From Acorus gramineus (Eukaryota > Streptophyta > Magnoliopsida > Acorales > Acoraceae): a DNA stretch of 64,000 bases. The stretch covers positions 1-64,000 of the forward strand of contig JAUJYN010000028.1 in NCBI GenBank assembly GCA_030737835.1. The letters are read 5' to 3'. Positions 22,971-34,521 of this stretch are shown one piece after another. Position 1 is the first letter of the stretch. Each line of letters begins with the position of its first letter. Made by a program: the position numbers and the translations under genes. The notes below the pieces were generated by a model. That model searched no databases and was not told the origin of the DNA. It saw only the letters and a program-made list of their open reading frames with translations.

Positions 22971-23383
22971 CTCTCCCTAACTCTCCTCGAAAACAAAAGA
23001 AACTTGTTGGAAGTAAATGAAGGTCTCTGCTGTCTTAGAACCAGAGGGGGGTATTCTGCATATATAGAGGATAGGCTTATCATATGTGGGGGACCTTAGA
23101 ATTTTCTAGTGTTTCAATTTTAAATATATAAATATGCTGTGTTAGGTATTTCAAAAGGCTGTTTATCCAATGGGGGACGGATTGTTAAGTCAATGTTGAA
23201 TGCATTGTTAAGTGTCCTTTCACATGGCGAGCTACCCTTTCACATGGCGATTAAGTTTGTAGCGATTCAAGGCTCTGGACAACAATTTAGTATTGGCGGG
23301 TCCCACATTTATTAGCGTGGCTTCAACCTTGTGGACAACGTGTAAGCGATAGCCGCCCTTTATTTTGCCAACTACAGTGTCGC
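22971..23383 (-). promoter_or_regulatory. GST 5' leader and promoter region, up to the LINE
   Basis: A TATA box (CTATATATG on the gene strand, about 23059-23067) lies about 92 bases before the ATG, which would give a leader of roughly 60 bases. Farther up are a direct repeat of CCTTTCACATGGCGA (about 23216-23230 and 23236-23250) and an ACGT-type core (23338-23343 on plus), which could be cis elements. The region ends where the A-rich tail of a LINE begins, so any regulatory sequence more than about 410 bases from the ATG has been displaced. Confidence 0.6.
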
Positions 23384-23889
23384 TTTTTTTTCTTTTTTCT
23401 TTTTTCTTTTTGGGTAAAAAAAAATATTTCATTGAAATAGAGAGTAGTTACACACTATCAACACAAAAAAGATATACAAAAAAGAATTACAAGCTAAAGA
23501 CCATTTACAAGTAACAGAAGATTAACCATTAACAGAATCAATCTCTTAGCAAAAAGTCCAACCAAGAAGCACCAAAATCAGCATATGGACCAACTGTTAA
23601 TTCAAATTGAGTCTACATCCGAACAGAGACCTGCTGAGCTGAAGATGCCAACCAATAGGACCCAGCAGCTTGTTCAGTCACTTGGTGCGCACCCAAGTAT
23701 ATATAGTCCCTATCGTATCTTTAGCAATTAATGACTTCAATTCTTCCCATACCTGATGAGGGGCAAAAACTGAGCATCCAGGGTAATCTCTCCAGGCTGC
23801 TAGATGGTCAGCAACCTGGTTACCCTCTCAAAGAACATGAGAGGCTTTCCAAGAAACAAAATAGGCCAACACATCTCGCAGAGCAAAGT
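23384..23889 (-). mobile_element. LINE 3' block: RNase H end, 3' UTR and A-rich tail
   Basis: On the minus strand 23880-23690 reads as the end of an RNase H-like domain (VSWKASHVLREGNQVADHLA, with the last catalytic Asp in VADHLA). An untranslated region follows, then an A-rich tail with scattered G (23411-23384), the typical 3' end of a non-LTR element. It continues the block at 29984-31323, from which it is separated by the LTR at 23890-29978. The last five bases (AAAGT, 23885-23889) are that LTR's target duplication. Confidence 0.8.
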
Positions 23890-25609
23890 TGTCACGCCCC
23901 AGGACGGCCATCCCCGAGACGTGTCAATAATGAAATATTAGCTATCAATACCTGAGGTAAGTAAAGACTCCAACAACAACACACAAGGTGGCAAAGCAAT
24001 AATAATGATAACTATCTGAAAAGCGGAAGCATAATATATAAACAATGTCTGTAAACCAAAAACATTATTACATACTCGAATACACAATCACTGTCCGGTG
24101 AGAGCCAAGTCTAGACCAAAGAAAATACAACCTGTACCACATGCACGATTTACAATACGTACAATGACTCTAGGACTGCTGATAGCCTCGCACTCGCCAC
24201 CCGCAGGAAGAACGCTCCACGCCCATAAGACCACGCCACAGGAAAACCATACCGTTGGTCGAGGAGACCCGGGATTACTGGTCTACGCAACACTACTGGA
24301 TCATCTACATCGAGGTAACTACCCAACGATGTCTTTGAACATCGATACGAGACCGGACCCAACAACTATGGGAACGGACGAACAACGAATGGGTCACGAG
24401 GCGACATGTCTTCACCTCATCCTCACCCTCACTCCCGGAGGGAGACTCTTGGGACTTTTGGAAGAGACTTAAACTGCTCTACACCCTTGGTCCACCGGTA
24501 GCCCTTTCCCCCGCGTAGCCTCTACCTGGTATACTCCCATGATCAGTACCCTCTGAACGCATCGGTGATACCTACGGATGGGAGCCCTCTGTCAGGACAG
24601 CTTTTCCAACGCCGGGGAGTTCCTACATTGGATCCAACGAAGGGGAGAACGATTCCACGCTCGCAATATCATTCGTTAGCCCTCTCCCGGGTAGCCTCTA
24701 CCTGGTACACTCCCACGATCAGTACGCTCCCGAATGCATCGGTGGTACCTACAGATGGGAGCCCTCTGTCAGGACAGCTACAACCCGGGCCTCTTCAACA
24801 CAGACGACATTGGGAGTAAACATTCCATGTTCACAAAGCGAACCCAATGGAAAAACACTACACTCGATAATCACATATCGATGATAGCGAACACTATTGT
24901 ACTCCCACACGGTTGCGTCGCTCGGACATAGGGGGGTGTCACGCCCCAACTACCGGCTTAACAATCTGATAAGATAATGAATTCTCCTGAATTCCAAACG
25001 AGTGCATCGCTCGGATGCACGGGGTGATTACATCGCTAGCGCTCTAACTAATAAGGTACAACCCGACAGCGGGTCATACCCACGCCTATTCCAGATAGGC
25101 CTAATCAGCTTTTAACATGCGCATATAAATATATCCAGGAGAATTTTATATCAGCTATGTGCATGAACCATATGCACAATCATCTAATAATTATAGGGAC
25201 ACTCCCTAACATGGATTTACATAAATAATTCATACAACATGCATACATGGTCATTAATCACATAAACATACAAAATGTACTCTAGTATCTGTTGGATATC
25301 GCCAACTTAAAAGAAAGGGGTAAGCGTGATCTCGCGGACTAACAGGTGCATGCGAATATTCCAAATGAGCCTGAGTCGAATAGGAAATCGCATCTACTTA
25401 CTCAGTTCGTTCAGAGGGAGAGGGCGGGGGAGATCATCATCTCATGAAGCTGGTCATAGCTTTGCCCCATTAGCATGGGCGCAACAACTACACCATGCCC
25501 TCGAGTCTTATCGCAAGGGAATATTAGGCAGGTGCCCGTTATTAACCCAGACTTATTCATGTTCGATATTCCAATTAATATGGTGGGAGTAGTATTACAA
25601 TACTACCTA

Positions 25610-28393
25610 TGTCACGCCCCAGGGCGGCCGTCCCCGGGACGCGGCAAGAGTATATATGATATCAGCAGTCTATACAAGAGGTCAATAATATACTCAAACA
25701 ATATCAACAATGACAACACAGACAACAAAGAGGCTGACATGATATATACACAAATAGTGGAAGCTAAAAGACTGAATCTGTAATTCAAAGACATATTACA
25801 GACTCGATACATAATCAACTGTCCTGTGAGAGCCAATATATACATGACATCCAAATATAATACAAACGCATGCTCAAGCACGGAATACAATACATACAAG
25901 CAAAGGGGGATGCTGAATGGCCTCTCACACGAAGAACGTGACGCTGCTCCGCTACTGTTAACGTGCCTCGGGGAGCTCCTCCTGCTGATCCGAGTCAGAT
26001 ATCACTGGAGAAAAATATATGCGAGAGGTGAGCCACACGCTCAGTGAATAGCACAACCCATGCATCACAATTCATATTAACCTCAAATCATTTATAGCCT
26101 CTAAGTGGCAACAACTACACAAACCAGTGGGTCGCTCATCGCCTACCCACTACACCCTCACCCTCACCCTCAAACTGGTGACATGGTCCTTTGAAACTGA
26201 CTAGGCTGTTAATCACCCTTGGTCCACCGATAGCCTCTCCTCTACACCGTAGCTCGCCTGGTCTACTCCCACGATTCAGCACAGACCGAAACCAAATCAG
26301 GAGGTGCCTACTGATGGGAGCCCTCTGTCAGGACGGCCTGTCTAACGCTGAGAAGTCCCTACACGGATCCAACGAAGGGAAGAGAAACAGCCTACCCACA
26401 CGGATACGATCCACTTGGATCCGCCGACACCGAATCTCAACTCTACAAATGCCATGAATTCTTTAGAATTCCTCCAGGGCGCATAACTAAGATGTGGGGA
26501 AGCCTATATTATAACCACAAGGTTATAATATTCACTAAGCATGCTAATTATCAATAACTCGCATTTGATTTAAATAAATTAAACTAAATGGGACACATGC
26601 GTAGGTCGAGGCTTTCCTAGCATGAAAACATAGTATCAGGATGCATGGGCCTTTATACATATCATAAGGGGCAAGTATCCCTAACATACAGGGTCTAGGG
26701 TGGCATGGATACTATATTATAATCATGCATGCATAGTTATACTTAATACAAGTTAATATGCAACTATGGTGCCCCAGGGGAGGGCAATACACTCCTAAGT
26801 GTATAGAACGCCTCCCTACTGGGTTGGATTGTCCCACTCACCAATACCCGGGTCGTCGCGTGACCGTCCGTCAAGATCTGCAAGACAGGGCACTCAACAT
26901 GGTTAGTAAAATACACAAATACATACTAAATACATACAAAAATACGCTAGAAATACCCAACACTCGGACATGCATGCATACGGGCCCGTACGCACGCGAG
27001 TCCGAGTGCCCCGACACACTCCCGCACCCCCGGGCAGCCATGCGCACGGCCACCCGCACGCGCACGCACGCACGCACACCCGCGCCCCGGGTGCACTGCC
27101 GCGCCCCAGCCCGCACGCCCAGACACGCTACACGCTCGCGCGCACGCTCGCGCGTGCTCGCGCCCACCGCGCGTACGCTCGCGCGTGCTCGCGCCCACCG
27201 CGCGTCCAGCCCCGGGTGCACTTGCGCGCACTGCGCCCCAGCGCAGAACCTCGCACGCACACCCGCACGCACTGCGCCCCAGCGCAATACCCCCACGCGC
27301 ACGCTCGCTCGCCCCGCGCGCACTGCGCCCCCTGCGCAGCACCCGCACGCACGCCCGCGCCAGCTCGCCCGACTGCGCGCCTGCCTTGCCTGCGTTTGCC
27401 TGCGCGCACAGGCCCACGCGCACGCATAGGGATGATCTCGCACGCGCACCCGAGCCACTCCACCACCCCCACAGCCCCCAACAGCCCCCCCCCCTCCAAC
27501 ACCCCAACCACCATGCATGCCATGCATACCCAAAAACACATCCTAATCAAGCATCTACACAAGAAAAGGAAGGAAAGAAAGCTCACCCAAGGAGAGGAAG
27601 GGAAGGGGAGGAAATCGGGTGCTCTTCGCGCACCGATTCGCCACCTCCAAGACCACCACCACCAAGCCTTCTTCTCAGCCAACGAAGGGCTGAAAACAGG
27701 GGAGAAAAGGAGGTAAGAGAGGAGGAAAACCAAGGGGAAATGGAGATCGAAGACCATAGGAAGATAGGTCGGGACAATACCTTAATTTTCTCCTTCTATG
27801 GCTTTTCTTTTTAACCACCCTAGCTAGATCATATGGAGGAAATAAAGAGAGGGAGAGAGAGGGAGAGAGAGAGAGAGATGAGAGAGCTTGAGAGAGAAGA
27901 TGATGAATAGGCATTTACTATGCTTGGGCGTGGACCTCACTTAAGCACACACACACCACACACACACTCACACACTCACCACTCACACTTAGAAAAAAAA
28001 TAATTAGGTTAAGCTAGGTTTAGGTTAGGTTTAAGTGAGCTTTGACCTTAGTCAACCCAACCACACTAGAAAACAAACCCAATTGACCAAGTCAGGGGTC
28101 AACATTAACCAAGTCAAGTCTCCCAATGACTTTTCGCTTGGTCAAAACCCGGATACGATTCGGAACTGCGAAATTCTGAAACGTTACCGGAATTTGATGA
28201 AATTTTCGTGAGTGGCTTGAAATGGTACCAGGACACATAATATGCAGTTAGATTTTCAATCGGAGTCCTCAAGCTCAGGATGATAGCTAAAAGTCCAGAA
28301 TTTTAGCGGTTCCGATCGAAAAAAGAAAAAGTTGAAAAACTGTCAGAATGCTACAACGGTGACCAGAAGGATAAAAGTGACACATATGTAACA
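25610..28393 (-). mobile_element. Solo type I LTR nested in an older LTR
   Basis: TGTCACGCC at 25610 to a TAACA end at 28393, 2784 bases, flanked by perfect duplications ACCTA (25605-25609 and 28394-28398). The empty target site can be read in the type II LTR at 19345 ('ctacctaaggcatgcc'). It has all type I landmarks: CACCCTCACCC block (about 26145-26165), conserved stem-loop (26961-27008), GC island to about 27430, GA-rich microsatellite (about 27845-27900), CA repeats (27950-27985) and AT-rich end. Solo LTRs arise by recombination between the two LTRs of one element. Confidence 0.95.
26961..27008 (-). repeat. Conserved LTR stem-loop at the edge of the GC island
   Basis: The 9-base arms CACTCGGAC (26961-26969) and GTCCGAGTG (27000-27008) are exact complements, and the loop holds the perfect 12-base palindrome TACGGGCCCGTA (26979-26990). 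The same arms flank loops of varied sequence in other type I LTRs: 1812-1859, 51919-51966, 57791-57838, 32674-32739 (8-base arms) and 60233-60277 (7-base arms, plus strand). In 4021-4070 one arm is mutated. Confidence 0.75.
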
Positions 28394-29983
28394 ACCTAAG
28401 GCATGCCATATTCTATACATACATACACATTTCAAAAATACATGCCCATACTAGAGGGGCGCATGCAACACAATCATTCATACATGAATACAATACATGT
28501 ATATAAGCCTAGCATGCAAGATATCTACATATTATAGCTTAAGCATGGCCATACTACTTATCTACACAAGTAGTATAGCTAGGGGGCCCCATCGATGCGC
28601 GACGCGCGTCTACGCGCGTCGAGCGCATCCCGAGAGGGGGGGGGGGATTGGATCGAACCACTCACCATACAACCCGGGACCTCGCGCATCCCATCTGACG
28701 AGATCTGCAAGGTAAGGGCATCAAATTTGGTGAGTAACATCACAATTTAACACTTAGAAATCACTAGAAATACCAAAAACTCGGACAAGCACGCATACGG
28801 GCTCGCACGCATGCGAGCACGCACGTACGCACGCGAGTCCGAGTGCCCCGACACCTACCCGAACCCTCGGGCAGCCACACGCATGGCCCCCCGCACGCGT
28901 ACGCGCGCATACGCACGCACGCACGCGCCCCAGCACCCCTTGGCGCACTGCACGTCCTGCCCACGCGCACTCACACGCACTGCGCGCCCGCGCAGCACCC
29001 TGCGCGTACGCGCGCGTGCCCGCCAGCGCGCCCTACTGCGCGCGCCAACGCCCACGCGGATGGCCCCACGCGCGCGCCCAAACCTCTTCCACCCCCTCCT
29101 CAGCCCTCCCACACCCCCTACCACCTATGCATGGCATGCATGAACACCCTAAAAGCCCTAACAACCATTTAAAACAAGATAAGGGAGGAGGAGAGCTTAC
29201 CAAAGGAGGGGAAGGAAAAGGGGAGGTACTCGGGTGCCCTTGGCGCACCAAAACCACCGCAACCACCACCGCCAACACCACCTCCTCCTCAGCCTTACTT
29301 GGCTGAAAATCAGGGGAAAAAAGGGAGTATGAGAGGGAGCCTATGAGAAGGGAAAACAACACCTACTAATCAATAATACATGAACACACCTTAAGTGTTC
29401 TTCCTCTTACACTATTCCTCTTCTTTTGCTTCTTCTTCTCCTTCTTTTCTTTCAAATGAACACACACACACACACACATTTACACAAGGGAGAGGGACGT
29501 GGGAATGGTGAGGGAGAGATAGGGAGAGCTCACTTTTTCCACCATTTGGTGGGGGTGATGAGAAGGGAAAAAGGGGGGGGTGGACTTAGGCTAAACTCAC
29601 CCACACACACTCAAAATATCAAAAGATTTCTTACCCTTTAAGCAAGAGGGGGGTGAGGTTACCCAAGGTCACCTTAACCACCAAAATATCCCAACACTAT
29701 TCCTCCTAACAAACCAGAGACGACTGAAACCTGGATATGATTCGGAACTACATAATTTTTAAAACGTTACCAGAATTCGATGAAATTTTTATGAGTAGTA
29801 CAAAATGGTACCAGGACTCATAATATACAGTTAGATTTTCATTCGGAGTTCTCGAACTCACGTAGATAGCTAAAAGTTTAAAATTTTAGCGGCTCTGGTC
29901 GAAAAAATAAAAAATTGGAAAATGGCCAGAAATGACCCAAATGTGACCAATAGGCTAAAAAGTGACACATATATAACAAAAGT

Positions 29984-31323
29984 GATCCCGCAATGCTTGC
30001 CATGGGAGGCTGCCTTGGCCTTGAACCCATGCAATGGCTGTTGAGGAGTCACTTTCCATATGTATTTTGGAAATATCGAGAGCTCTCGCAAGTTTTAACC
30101 CTTGAAGTATCCCTCTAAACTCTAACAAATTTATAGAGTTAAGGGATTGATCTCGGACAGCTGCTGCCGCAAGGAATTCACCGTCACAGTTTCGTAAGAC
30201 TGCTCCGTAGCCCACCCTATCGGCTGAGAGCGAGCCATCGGAATTAGACTTTGTCCAGTCCAGATCCGGTGGACGCCAAGAAACATTGGATATCACTGAA
30301 AGCAATGGAAGGATAACAATTCCCCAATTTTCTGCTAGTTTTTGAATTGCAGGGGTTTGGATCTCTTTTAGATGTTTACCTTGGAAATTTAACTGAACAG
30401 TGAGGGAAATCAAGCGCAAGATTTCCACCTTATGGATCTCTTTAGCTCGAAACCGACGTTGACACCGTTCTTTCCATATCATCCAGATAACTACAACAAA
30501 AACAATTTGCATAATTGTTCGTGGTGCTCCCCCTGGAAAATCTGGTCTAGCCAATCAATAAATCCATGAAGATGATTTGGATGAACCCGTTTAGTCCCCA
30601 TTTTCTAAAAAACCACAGCCCAAATAAACGCAGAAAATGAACACTACAGAAATAGATGTGGAAGGGACTCAGAGGCAGACTTGCATAGAGGACAAGTTGT
30701 GTCATGGGTTAGGCCTGTACTTTGGAGTAGTTCAAGCGTCGGTGTCTTTCCCTGGAGAGCAAGCCAAGCGCATGCCGAGAATTTAGGGGGTTGATATTTC
30801 TTCTAGATCCATTTGTTCCATTTCATCTTGACTCCCTTTTCACAGAGAAAGTTCCATGCTTTAGAGGAGTTGAGAGATCCAGTTACACTAGCCGGCCAGA
30901 TTAAAGAGTCCCTCCCAGGACCACCACACTCCAACTCGATAATGCTGGTCCAAGCAGAATTCCAAAGCGGATCCCACCAAGTTGGCTTGGACCAACCATC
31001 GTGAGAGACAAGAGCAGCAACTTTCAGAGCCGGTTCTGCGTCTCTATTCAACTGTGCCGATGGAATAAGGTCCAAGATATTGGCACCATTTATCCAAGGG
31101 TCGTCCCAGACTGACACCGAATTGATATTTTACTTCAGGCTTGATCCAGGTTCTTGAGGCTAGTATTTTTGGCCAGATCCAGGAACCCGAAGCTGGAGAC
31201 TTTGTAGTCTAGACCCCCTGTTTGCTTAAGTATCGTTTGGCAATCTAGTTCACCCACAGTGAGTTATCCCTTGTTGCAATTTCCCAAAACCTAGCATCTA
31301 GAACTGCTTTAGACCAGTCCCCA
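29984..31323 (-). pseudogene. LINE middle block: zinc-binding RT tail and RNase H
   Basis: Part of the second open frame of a plant L1-type LINE. From high to low coordinates one reads the post-RT region (VWDDPWINGANILDLIP), a zinc-binding 'zf-RVT' segment (WLALQGKTPTLELLQ, then THDTTCPLCKSASESLPHLF) and an RNase H domain (LDWTKSNSDGSLSADRVGYG, FRGILQGLKLARALD, IHMESDSSTAIAW) with its Asp, Glu and Asp residues in place. The domain is cut at 29984 by the LTR and finishes at 23884. The frame is interrupted by stops between 30555 and 30800, so the copy is inactive. Confidence 0.87.
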
Positions 31324-33869
31324 TGTCATGCCCCAGGGCGGCCGTCCCCGATACGTGGCAAATATATATAATATCAGCAGTCTATACAGGAGATCAATAA
31401 AATACTCTAAACAACATCGAAAATGACAACACAATCAATAATATAGCTGACATAATATATATATACATATAGCGGAAGCTTAACGACTGAGTCTGTAATT
31501 CAAAGACATATTACAGACCCGAATACATAATCAACTGTCCTGTGAGAGCCAATATAAACAAAGACATCCAATACAAGTGTTGTGCCCAAGCACGGATAAC
31601 AATACATACAAGCAAGAAGGGGATGCTGATGGCCTCTCACTCGCAGAACCCAAAACGTGACGTTGCTCCGCTACTGCTGTGATGCCTCGGGGAGCTCCTC
31701 CTTCAGATCCGACTCAGATACAACTGGAGGAAAAGAATATGCGAGGGGTGAGCCACACGCTCAGTGAATGGCACAATCTATGCAACACAACTCATATTAA
31801 CCTTAAAATAATTAAAGTCCCTAAATGGGAGTAACTGTACAAGATAGTGGGTCATAACATCCCCGACCCACCCCACCCTCACCCTCACCCTTTAGGGGGT
31901 GACATGGGCCTTTTGGGACAGACTAGACTGCTCTCCAGCCTTGGTCCACCAGTAGCTTCTCCCACACTCCGTAGCCTCTACCTGGTATACTTCCACGATC
32001 AGCACCGTCCAACGCATCGGAGGTACCTACAGATGGGAGCCCTCTATGAGGACAACTTTCCAACGCCAGGGAGTCCCTACTCGGATCCAACGAAGGGGAG
32101 AAAATAGCCTACCCACACGGATACGATCCTCTTGGATCCGTCGACAACGATTCCTAACATTTCTAATGTCATGAATTCTCAAGAATTCCTCCAGGGTGCA
32201 TAACTAAGATGCGGGGAAACATATATTATAACAACAAGGTTATAATATTCTCTAAGGCATGCTTATAACAATATATTCTCATTTTGATTTAAATAAATTA
32301 AACTAAATGGGAAACATGCGTAGGCCAAGGCTTTCCAGGCATGGGACATGGTGTCTAGGCATGTATGGGCCTCTATACATGATATATGGATGTATATCCC
32401 TAGCATACAATGTCTAATATGGCATGGTTACATCATATTAAAACATGCATTACATAGTTTTTCATTTAGCACAAGTTAATATACAATTATGGTGCCCCAG
32501 GGGAGGGCAATGCACGCCTACGTGCATCGAACGCCTCCCTACTGGGTTGGATTGACCCACTCACAGAAACCCGGGTCGTTGCGTGACCATTCGCCAAGAT
32601 CTGCAAGACATGGGCATTCAATATGGTGAGTAAACTACACAATACACATGAAATTTACTAGAAATACCCAATTACTCGGACAAGCATGCATATGGACTCG
32701 CACGCATGCGAGCACGCACGTACGCACGCGAGTCCGAGTGCCCCGACACCCACCCGAACCCTCGGGCAGCCACACGCATGGCCCCCCGCACGCGCACGCA
32801 CGAATGCGCACGCACGCATGCGCCCCAGCACCCCTGGCGCACTGCCTGCACGCCAGCCCGCGCGCCCTTGCGCGCACTGCGCGCCCGCCAGAACCCTGCG
32901 CGCACTCCCGCGCGTCTGCGTGTATGCACGCTCACGCGGGCAGATGGCCCCACGCGCCCGCCCGAACCCCTCCCACCCCCTCCTCAGCTCTCCCACACCC
33001 CCTACCACACATGCTAGGCATGCTTGAACACTTCAAAGCCCTAACAATCATCTAAAACAAGCTAAGGGAGGAGGAGAACTTACCAATAGGAGGGAAAGGA
33101 AAAAGGGGGGAAGCTCGGGTGCCCTTTGCGCACCAAACCACGACAACCGCCACCACCAAGACCACCACCTTCTCAGCCACTCACAAGCCCTTGATGGCTG
33201 AAAACAGAGGTGGGGAGGGAAGGCATGAGAGGGAGATAGAGAGAAGGAAAACAAAAACAAACTCCATACAAGGGTAGCACACACACATACCTTCACTTCT
33301 CCTCTCTAGGGTTTTCTTCTTCTTCTTCTTCTACTACCTCTATTTGGAACAACAAGAAGAGGGAGTGATGGAGTGTGTGAGAGGGAGATGGAGATGGGGA
33401 AAAGAAGGGGGACGCCCACTAATAGGACCTCACACACACACACACACACTCTCACACACTCACACACATTAATGAAAAAAAAAGTTGGTGAGGCTTAACT
33501 TTGAGTCAACCCAACCACATAAAAAAACAAAAATATTTGACCAAGTCAATGGTCAAATTTGACTTGGTCCAAGTCTTCTTGACTTGGTCAAGTCCCCCTT
33601 TGACATTCCAACTCGGTCAAAACCAGGATACGATTCGGAACTGCCAAATTCTGAAACGTTACCAGAATTCGATAAAATTTTCGTGAGTGACTCGAAATGG
33701 CACCAGGACTCATAATGTGCAGTTAGATTTTCAATCGGAGTTCTTGAGCTCATGCAGATAGCTAAAAGTCTAAAATTTTAGCGGTTCCGATCGAAAAAGA
33801 AAAAAATTGGAAAACTGCCAGAAATGTCTCAAAGGTGACCAAAAGGCTAAAAGTGACACATATATAACA
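31324..33869 (-). mobile_element. Solo type I LTR inserted in the LINE
   Basis: Starts TGTCATGCC (one base changed from the usual TGTCACGCC) and ends TATATAACA, 2546 bases. It is flanked by perfect duplications CCCCA (31319-31323 and 33870-33874). LINE sequence resumes immediately on both sides. It contains the CACCCTCACCC block (about 31870), the stem-loop (32674-32739), a GC island (about 32680-32960), CA repeats (33430-33470) and the AT-rich end. No interior sequence remains. Confidence 0.95.
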
Positions 33870-33874
33870 CCCCA

Positions 33875-34521
33875 ATCCTTTTTAAGCTTAACCCGCCTTC
33901 CTCCTTTGGAAGGCACACTGTCTTCCAGCTGACATGATGAAGGGATCGCTTGAGCAAAGGACTCCTTGATAGGAATGACCGAATTGCCTTCTCCATGGCC
34001 TTTATGGTTCCCTGTGGGAGAGCAAATACTGAGGACCAGTATAGTTGAAGGCTGAATAGAATTGAATTAACTAGTTCCATCTTCCTGCCAGTGAGAGCAT
34101 GTGCCCGTGCCAACACTGAAGATGCTTTCGTAACTCGTCCACCAAGGGAAGGCATAGCCGAGAGGTAAGCGCCTCCGTAAAGAAAGAAAGACCCAAATAA
34201 GTGACAGGTAGTGACCCCATGGGAATACCAATGTCTATAGAAAAATTCATGTGAAGGTCCTCTATCCCACCACAAAATACAGAAGACTTACCACTGTTGA
34301 GCTCTAGGCCAGAAAGGGTGGCGAATTGAGATAGGATCTGTCAGAGAGCATGGCCCGAACGTCTAGTAATGGGCGTGAATATGAGGAGATCATCCGCAAA
34401 TAGCAGATAACTAATGGCTAATGAGTGCTTTGTGAAATATCCAATCTTACCTCGAGTGAGCTCTGCATCCAATGATTGAGGCAAAATTTCCATGCCTAGT
34501 ACAAAAAGCAAAGGGGAGATT
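33875..34521 (-). pseudogene. LINE upstream block: reverse transcriptase
   Basis: Minus-strand RT of an L1-type LINE. From high to low coordinates: LLFVLGMEILPQSLDAEL-like sequence (about 34520-34470), the catalytic YLLFADDLLIF motif with Ala-Asp-Asp at 34389-34400, SGLELNSGKSS, and the thumb-like region (LTGRKMELVNSILFSLQLYW, then AIRSFL). Target-primed reverse transcription of the element RNA is the role of this domain. The frame carries a stop near 34342. The N-terminal RT, endonuclease and ORF1 are absent: the block ends at 34521, where a type II LTR begins. Confidence 0.88.

Larger units (their letters stand above)
23890..29978 (-). mobile_element. Mosaic solo LTR in the LINE, with a nested solo LTR
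   Basis: A solo LTR starting TGTCACGCC (23890) and ending TATATAACA (29978), flanked by perfect 5-bp duplications AAAGT (23885-23889 and 29979-29983). No primer site, pol or polypurine tract is attached. It is split by another solo LTR at 25610-28393. Without that insertion it is about 3.3 kb. Its first part (23890 to about 28500) matches type II LTRs, while its far part (GC island about 28790-29070, 'cttggctgaaaa', CA repeats, TATATAACA) is of type I, so it looks recombinant. Internal copies of TGTCACGCCCC (24938) suggest further patchwork. Confidence 0.88.

Noticed and set aside
26871..27814. Several frames of 180-250 codons
   Set aside because: Same GC-island effect inside solo LTR 25610-28393. 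Frames on opposite strands overlap fully and carry no domain.
29426..29641. 71-codon plus-strand frame near 29426
   Set aside because: Lies in the CT/CA-rich end of the mosaic LTR, with no homologue frame in other LTR copies.
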